From Verpa conica (lineage: Eukaryota; Ascomycota; Pezizomycetes; Pezizales; Morchellaceae): DNA of 64,000 nucleotides. The translations under genes and the position numbers were made by a program. Location: NCBI GenBank assembly GCA_033030425.1, contig JAUFSD010000003.1, positions 1,302,001 to 1,366,000 on the forward strand, in the 5' to 3' direction. The notes under the pieces were generated by a model. It made no database searches. It was not told the DNA's origin and saw only the letters and a list, made by a program, of their open reading frames with translations. This document shows, piece by piece, positions 56,899 through 64,000 of the stretch (position 1 is its first letter; each line of letters begins with the position of its first letter).

Positions 56899-58650
56899 TC
56901 ACAACTTCGCCCTCTCTTTAAACACCGGGGCACACAATGCATCATACGCAGCACCCGAAAGCACATCCGGCGCAGTAGAGACAGTGTGTGTAAACAAACC
57001 TCTAGTATCAACCATAGATGGGTTCAAGTCATCAACCTTGTTGGCGCCAATCAAGCGCATGTTCATAACAAACTCATCCTATATGAAGCCTCGCTATTAG
57101 TTTCTAGTGGTTAGAAGTGTATATAGGACAAAATACCCTTAGTAATTGCATGGCCCTATTAACTCCTGCCTCACCATATGCGCTCATGGCGTATAAAAAT
57201 GGTCTTCCGATCCCGACACCCTTGGCACCAAGACAGAGTGCCTTGATTATATCAGTCGCTCGTCTAATACCACCATCAATATATATCTCTATTTTGTTCT
57301 CCATTCCTCTTTTTCTAAGCTCAGGCATAACCTCAGCGAGCACCTCGATTCCAGAAGGTGCAGTGTCGAGTTGTCGTCCACCATGGTTAGAGAGGACTAC
57401 ACCGGCACACCCATGCTCTACTGCTAGGATAACATCTTCAACACGCTGTACACCCTTGAGGACGATTGGCATTTTTGTGATAGATTGGAAGTAGGCAATA
57501 TCCTTCCAGGAAAGAGAAGGATCAATGAAGGAAGAAATTGCGCGTGCTGCACCTTGGGAACGATCGACGTTGTCGTTGTCTGTCTGTTGTACATTTGTGC
57601 CGACATCATCAAACTTGGAGCGCATATCTGTAGGAGATAAGAATTCTCGTTAGAATTTATCTAAACAAGGTTGAGAATTATAGATTTGCTTACCTTTTTC
57701 TCGTCGCCCAAGTTGAGGCGCGTCTACAGTTATGAATAAGCCCTTGCAACCGCGCCTTTCGGCATGCTCTACTATCCGGCGAGTGACATCACGATTCTTG
57801 TTGACATAGAGTTGTAGCCATTGGATCTGATCCCCTTTCTTTGCATCGACAATTTCGTCAAAAGAACATGATGCTAGTGTTGGGATCTGTGAGGCCAGTT
57901 ATTGTTAGTCTCCTAGATCTAATCTCCTAATTTAATAGATGAAGACCGACCATCTGAATAACATCATGCTTGGCCGCCGCCCTCGTCAATACAACCTCGC
58001 CCTCAGGATTACCGAGCTTCCCCAACGCCGTGGCAGTAACATAAAAAGGAATTGAACACTTGTCACCTAACATAGTCGTACTCGTGTCCACGTGCTCTAC
58101 ATCGATAAGAATCCTGGGCCGGAACCATATCTTGTGGAACGCCGAGTGGTTCTCGCGCATTGTAATCTCATCATCTGCACCGGAAGAATAATATGCCCAC
58201 GCAGTGCGTTTCATGACATATTTCGCAACAGCCTCAAAATCAAGGAGATTATAGCACTGCTCGAGGATAGGCATATTTGCGATCCGTTCCTGACGTGCAG
58301 CTTCTTCAGGATCTTCGGCCTTCGCTTCTGTTTTGACGGTGGACATGTCGACTGGTCCGAGATGCTTAGATTTATCGAGGTACTGTATTTTGAGAATTTT
58401 GTTTTAGCTCACCTACAGGGCCAGAGTTTCCTTACAGTGGGTATCTCACCTTATCGAGAGTGTCTGGAGGGTGAATAGGGTCGAATTCTTCTGTGGCATC
58501 TTTCCCAGCATATTTCAAAATGATTTTCGAGCCGCCAGGGTGCTCGGGCAGGAATTCTGTGACATCGTAGGCTTTTCCGTGCACGATAACCCAGCAAGAG
58601 TCCTTGTTATCGTGTCTCGCCACATCTTGGCCGGTCAACTTCGCGTGCAT
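56899..58650 (-). CDS. CYB2: Flavocytochrome b2 (L-lactate dehydrogenase, cytochrome), CYB2-like
   Basis: Five exons (58450-58650, 57951-58382, 57694-57886, 57137-57627, 56899-57078) join in phase to 498 codons plus stop. The N-terminal cytochrome b5 domain has both heme ligands, in EHPGGSK (H37) and DPIHPPD (H60). The FMN-dependent alpha-hydroxy-acid dehydrogenase barrel (about 105-470) has PFYVTATALGKLGNPEGE, QLYVNKNRDVTRR, the catalytic SNHGGRQLD and the FMN-phosphate site IDGGIRRATDI/GAKGVGIGRPFLY. Yeast Cyb2 oxidises L-lactate to pyruvate and passes electrons to cytochrome c in the intermembrane space. Here translation starts directly at the b5 domain (MHAKLTGQDVARHD), with no mitochondrial presequence, so location and electron acceptor may differ. 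Substrate is inferred. Confidence 0.92.
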
Positions 58651-60048
58651 CTTTGCAATTGAGAAGCTGAGATTCAGATAAACGAATTGAGGGGGTTCCT
58701 AGAAAATAAAAGTGAAGGAAATAAGTGAGGTGAATTTGAAAGAAACTCGAGAGAAGATCAGCTTTTTGGATGGAGGAAAGGTAATCGGGATGCTAGTAGG
58801 CACTAGTCGGTATCGCTCGGGCTCGGCTGAATAGTCCGCGAGATGTGGAGTGCCAAGAAAGCCTACTTACCCCTGCTGCTTCAGCCTCAGCGAAAGCCGC
58901 CACTAGAGAACTCCGAAATAACGCTTGGCCGAATTTGATTCTTATTGGAGATAACTGATAGGGGAGGAAACCTGAAATTAAACAATATAACCTACATCAG
59001 TAGTCCCATAGTTCTATGTGATGAACTGATCTCCAGAGGACAATCCTGCCAACAGTGATTCAAGGCCTTGCAGTTGTTTAAAAATTAGTACAGTCATTCC
59101 TTTAAACCAAGAAGAGCCGAGGAGACCCCTCATGGGCTCAGAGCATTTGTCTGCAAGATTCCGTCCATCATAGTAGAGTAGCTCATGTTATCTTATCCGC
59201 TTGCTACATCCTGAGTGATGATGGCAAAACAGTACCCGATGGACGAATACCCATGTAGTAGCGGTTTCAGGTATCGTTTCAGTACTGTTGGGGAACCTGG
59301 GAGCTCATCTGAAAGAGATGGATGGATAAACAGAGTATTTGGGTAAGTGATGGTGGACCCGGAGATTTGAACTGTGGCTTTAATAGTTGCTGGTGGGTTC
59401 TTAGTGTTCAGATGACTGGTTGTTGGATCGTCTCTGATGATGTCGGTACGCATGAATGCGGCGCAGGATGTCGTACAGAGAAACGGCAGCGGCTGGGTCG
59501 AAACATAGTGGGCTCAACCAATTACGGATGCATATATGAGACACTTGACTGGCTCTTGGGTGTTCTCCCTGGGTATATTGGGTTGGATGTCCCCCTGGTG
59601 TGCACTTGTATATGCTTCCTAGATGTACATGTATTATGTGTATTTGGTATATCTCCTTGGGTATATTGGATATTCTTCCCTGGGCCTATCTTCAAAGTGT
59701 CTTTAGTGGACCTTAGCTAAGTCACCGCCGGCCCACTGTGGTTTGTTCCTCCAGGCTCCAGCTCCCCCCTCTCAGCGTCCCCCTCCTACACTGCCCTCAT
59801 TCTATACCCATAGTTACCCTGCGCCGTATTATACACAGGGCTTAGGCTGTCTCCCCCACCAACGCCAGCAGTCTATCTATTTACCCTCTCCTCTCCTTGC
59901 ACTAAGGACCCCTAGGAGCTCACCCTCTCAGAATCTGCTCCATTCCTGTGTTTTTATCGCGTTACGCTATTCTGTGATTTGCCTACCCTTAGCTCGGTCG
60001 TCCCCAAGAACCTCTACTACCGTTCCCTCGCACCTTGATTGTTCAGAC
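58651..60048. other. Divergent intergenic region CYB2-Rab
   Basis: Promoters of both genes lie here. The middle (59190-59720) has overlapping long frames on both strands without motifs, and a repeated TGGGTATATTGG phrase (about 59570 and 59658). C/T-rich from 59750, as expected for the Rab leader. Confidence 0.45.
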
Positions 60049-61282
60049 ATGAGTCTCGAGGCAAAGCTAGTGGTGCTAGGCACTCAAGGTTGGTTTTGCT
60101 TCCTCGTTCGGATATCCGCGCATCCGTCTGGGCGCTTGGGGAGGGCGCGGACCCCATGGGACCTGGTTAGGGTTGATTGTCACGATAGCTAACGCCATAT
60201 CTAATACAGGCGTAGGCAAGACTTCCCTCGTTGTCAGGTATACGCTACCCCGGTTGGATTGCGAAGAGAAACTATCTATTTGTCAAACATCCTACCGTAA
60301 CCGCTGTGGTAGCTAACGACTTTTGTAACAGATATGTTAAAAACACCTTTGATCCGGCGTCAGCATCAACAATAGGCGCCTCATTTCTTGCCAAGAAAGT
60401 GGTTGTAGATGACTGTCTCGTGCGGCTCCAAGTAAGCTCTCCCCAGACCATCTCATCTAATCCAGTCCCCAGAGACGTAACCATAACTAACCGCATGTTC
60501 TCTAAAATAGATATGGGTGGGTTTCCACTCTAATATTAGTCTCACATAAAACCTATCTCTAAAAACTCCATATCTGCTATTAGGACACCGCCGGACAAGA
60601 GCGATACCGGTCAATCTCCAAACTATACTACCGGTCTGCAAACTGCGGCATTCTCTGTTACGATATAACGTCTGAAGCTTCATTCCTTGCGATGCATTCA
60701 TGGTATGTTCTCTGCAGACCCCTATACCCTTTCTATCTCTCTTCGATGTTCTCTACGGTTTTTCGTTCTTTCTTTTTCTCTTTTTTTCTCCGCCAACTTA
60801 AATAAACTCCCTTCGATGCTACTTCTAAAGGCTTCTCGAACTCAAGAAGAACGTAAACAACGAAAACATCATCATCCATATTGTCGGTACAAAGGCCGAT
60901 CTCGTAAACGCTGATCCGTCAAAACGGGAAGTACCGTTTGAAAGGTGTGTCGCTTATGCTGCTGAACACCTGGGGGACGATGAAGCTGCTTCGTGGGTGG
61001 GTATGGATACATGTCATGAAATATCAGCTAGAGATGACCAAGGTCGGTAGTATTACTATGGGTTTCTACGCAGTGTGCTAAAATTCTCGGGAAACAGGGG
61101 TGGACGAAGTATTCCAAGTAATTGCCCGAAAGCTCGTCGAACGCCGCGCCGAAATTGAGCGAGAGCGGGTATATGGTGGTGGCGGTGGGGAGTGGGGGGT
61201 GAGTGATGGAGGAGGGAGAGACCTTCGTGTCGATGCGTCAGATCCAAACGAGAAGAATAAGAAGGGCGGAAAGTGCTGTTAG
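60049..61282 (+). CDS. Rab-family small GTPase with a 6-nt exon
   Basis: Seven exons (60049-60088, 60210-60237, 60332-60431, 60511-60516, 60584-60702, 60831-61042, 61098-61282) join in phase to 229 codons plus stop. The fourth exon is six bases, ATATGG, encoding Ile-Trp of the switch II motif [11 protein letters not shown]. Motifs: the P-loop GTQGVGKTS, the switch I region with TIGASF, G4 as GTKADL (TKxD instead of the usual NKxD), and G5 as CHEISARD. The tail is Gly/Lys-rich and ends GGKCC for double geranylgeranylation. It would act in vesicle traffic; the closest match I recall is a Rab subgroup of filamentous fungi with [16 protein letters not shown], but the organelle cannot be named from sequence. 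Confidence 0.9.
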
Positions 61283-64000
61283 ATACGGATGAGCCCCCAT
61301 GACTATTATGATATTCCCTTTTTCACCCTTCCTCATCCCCTACCGCTATTCAAATTTTGTGCTCTCTTGGGTAGCCTATTTGTGTCTCTATCTGTGTATT
61401 GTTGTCATTTTTGTGCCATGTGGTGTTGTATGGTTCCATATTTGTTATTTTTATTGTCTTTTGATATTAGTGGGATTGGTTTTTCTTCTTTTATAGCGGG
61501 TTTATTAGGCGGTGCTATTTTACTATAGCTACACATATACACTTGAACTTTTTGCTACACTTGGTTGTACCTGTGAATTATGTTGATTAATAGATGGTTA
61601 TAAGGCACTTTAGTAAATGATTTCACAAGCGTACCTAAATCGGCTCAAGTAACTAAATAGAACCATCGATTAATATCAATCGCTCACCGTCTACATGTAG
61701 TGGTGCTTTAAACATTGTGGTTACAATGGTGGACGACAATCCTAAGTAGATCGAGACCACTACTCGTAGAAGGTACTCTATTAGGAAGACATCTGAAAGC
61801 AGTCCCTTTATATTATATTTCGCTTCATTAGTAGTTACTACAGTAAAAGATACGCATCTAAACTCTAGCTAAGAAACAAAAATCGCGACTAAATTTGACT
61901 ATGATTAACACGTGTAGGTCTTATAAGATAGTTTTGAGCTATTAATATAAGTCTTATACGGTTTAAATTCATGAATCATCACTCGGTGGTTTACGAGACC
62001 ATTCGAGACGAGTATCATACCTTGCCCCAGGGGGATCTGCCTCATTCTGCTCGAGCAACTCGAAGCACCTCAAATATAAATTATAGCCCCCATTTACTGC
62101 TAGAAGCCGGTAGCCTAAATAATAACAAAAATTTCAACAATATCTAATAATGACTATATACCATTTATATATAAATATAGCATTGCCCTATGAATCGAAT
62201 ACTCAGCTGCCCCAAAGTCCACTGTAAAACAGCAGCAAAGGGGTGTTGGGTGGCTACCTGCTCCATCAGGCCCGTAGCTCGGATGAGAGAGGCCTTGTGG
62301 TATCATCACTGCTGTCCCGCTACCTATCATGCTACCTAAGCTTGAAGGTAATCTCAACCTTTAACCTTTGTGCTTGTTTTAGAGAGTAAGCTATGTGGAA
62401 AAATAGTGTGATCCCGAGCCTAGCAACACACCATGGCTTGCAGAATATACTGTATGTATTTGGATCCATTCTTGAGGCCTTGCTCACTTACGGGATGTGT
62501 ATCTTATCTCACTGAATCAATGAAAGCTCTCTTCCAAACCTAGTAAAGTAAATAGGTTTTTTATTTTTTATTTTTTATTTTTTTATCTCATTAATTACAG
62601 GTTTTTTTTATTTGTTATATGACTTCTATCCATAAACTTAGCCTTCTATCTACTTAGGGCTTAATTCTTTAAATATAATTTAAGAATAAAGTCGTTTTAG
62701 AGTTAGAATTCCCTCATTAAATACACAAGCTAGCCCTTAGACTAAAGTAATCCTCTACCCTGTCCTATAGCCTATCTACAAATCCTAATAATAATCTCTC
62801 TCAGCTCTAATCAAGGGTCAGATATGTTATGCCAAGGTACTATACCATGTGGAGGGCTGTGGGAGGAAGGTGGATAGTGACAGGAAGGTGGTCAAGAAGT
62901 AGGGGGAATATATGCACTGATTTAGAAGAGTGTTTCATTTTTGCTTTATTTCTTATTTTATTTGTTCGCTTTGATCAAAATTACCATAGCCTCAAGGCCC
63001 TATATATAAAATGAATAACCACAAAGGTGTTAGACTTAATTAAGGGTTTATATCGAGTGATATTTAGTAAAGAGTTTAAGGTTTTTTCGCTTGTTTTATT
63101 AAGTCTACAGATGTAGTATCCACTCAAAACTTCTATCTCTGAAACACTATCTTGGTCGTTGGTTATTAACTTTAAAGAGAAAGGCCTGAATTATATTAGG
63201 GCAGACACAAGAATGTCAAAGATATCTGTATTAGCCCACCAAACGCACCGTAGTCACTTTCACACAAATAGCTAGGCGACCTAAGTATGTCTTAGTATCT
63301 TTATTTTTGTTCTAGTGCGGAGTGCTGAATTCAATGAAAATAACACGCACGGATGCTAGAATCTAATTTTTGTACTTAAATCTGTCATTAGTGGTAAATT
63401 GTGCTTTAACAGATTTACACTTTCCTAGTAATAGGAAAAGCCTCAAGGACTCAAGAGCTATTAATTGATGGGTGAGTGGTTATATGCAAGATAAAGGTGT
63501 TGCGAGATAAAGTACATATACTTATCAGTGGCTACATAAGTCATAACCAGGAAGCTTAATCAGACACTCCCCCCTTTCCTAATTCGTCGGACTAGCCCAT
63601 AAGTATACTTAGTTCGACAACTAATTTACCTAGCAATCCTGCATTAAAACTTCTAGAAGAATCGATTTCGCCACCACGGTACACAAGATCTCTTGTCTAT
63701 GTAGGGACCGTATCCTTTTGAGGCAAAAAAAATTATAGACTTGCTCTAGTAATAAAAAAAGGAGGGAGAAAATAAAAACTATAGGAAGAGGCTCGGTCTT
63801 CCAGTGCCGGTAGTTATCGTAAGCCATGTGAAAACGCTGGTAGAAGCTACTCTTTCCAGAGATCTAGTTATCTAGAAAGGGAGAAGAAGAAAACGAGTAT
63901 ACAGATCGATTGACAAAGCTGGCGAAAGAAAACCCAAACCCCCAAGAGAAAAAGAGATAATACTAAAACATAACTAGAGATAGATAAACACAGATACAAG
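61283..64000. other. AT-rich gene-free stretch
   Basis: After the Rab 3' flank (T-rich to 61500) I see no gene to the end of the window. Frames are short, stop codons dense and composition AT-rich, consistent with eroded repeats. No terminal repeats could be paired. Confidence 0.45.
62553..62590. repeat. (ATTTTTT)n low-complexity tract
   Basis: About five imperfect ATTTTTT units on the + strand in non-coding DNA. Confidence 0.8.

Noticed and set aside
59193..59720. Long frames on both strands between CYB2 and the Rab gene
   Set aside because: Mutually overlapping, no motif, and the + frame is rich in Trp/Gly/Cys from a repeated TGGGTATATTGG phrase rather than protein-like.

Overview
The window is nuclear DNA of a filamentous ascomycete fungus (Pezizomycotina). 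Genes carry several GT-AG introns of about 47-90 bp with CTAAC-type branch points. HAC1 has the filamentous-fungus form, with a 20-nt Ire1 intron, and the other families (SFL1, EMC10, BUD13, CYB2, YIF1) fit. The class is inferred only: low gene density and transposon relics would suit a repeat-rich lineage such as Pezizomycetes. I found no tRNA, rRNA or CRISPR array. Exon models were built by hand and checked for splice sites, phase and total length. Domain calls rest on motif recognition, not searches.

Layout. 1-5.4 kb: a rhodanese plus tyrosine-phosphatase MAPK phosphatase (+). 5.4-13.1 kb: gene-poor, with one AT-hook orphan and a MULE-like MITE. 13.1-16.1 kb: EMC10 (-), a Tc1/mariner-type MITE and an unknown small conserved-looking protein (-). 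18.5-21.2 kb: BUD13 (+), then a short RPA1-like OB-fold protein (+), one of the most interesting loci here. 24.2-25.3 kb: a Derlin (-) with a 12-nt exon. 29.3-31.5 kb: the SFL1 repressor (+). 32.0-36.8 kb: a lysine-rich nuclear-type protein (-), divergent from succinyl-CoA ligase beta LSC2 (+), then HGH1 (+). 37.0-39.2 kb: a decayed pogo/Fot1-type transposon with nearly intact terminal repeats, sitting just upstream of YIF1 (+, 39.5-40.7 kb). 42.4-46.0 kb: a GCIP-domain protein (+) convergent with a membrane RING-H2 ubiquitin ligase (-). 51.1-52.3 kb: HAC1 (+). 54.1-61.3 kb: FGGY pentulose kinase (+), convergent with flavocytochrome b2 (-), then a Rab GTPase (+) with a 6-nt exon. 61.3-64 kb: AT-rich, gene-free.

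The genes do not form an operon or an obvious metabolic cluster. Several serve ER and Golgi homeostasis: EMC10 (membrane insertion), Derlin (ERAD), HAC1 (unfolded protein response), the membrane RING ligase, YIF1 and the Rab. They are tens of kilobases apart and co-location is probably chance. No defence or biosynthetic cluster was found. The least ordinary signals are the truncated RPA1-like gene in repeat-rich DNA, the 6-nt and 12-nt exons, the HAC1 intron with a long unspliced reading frame, and two MITEs whose ends and target duplications can be read to the base.
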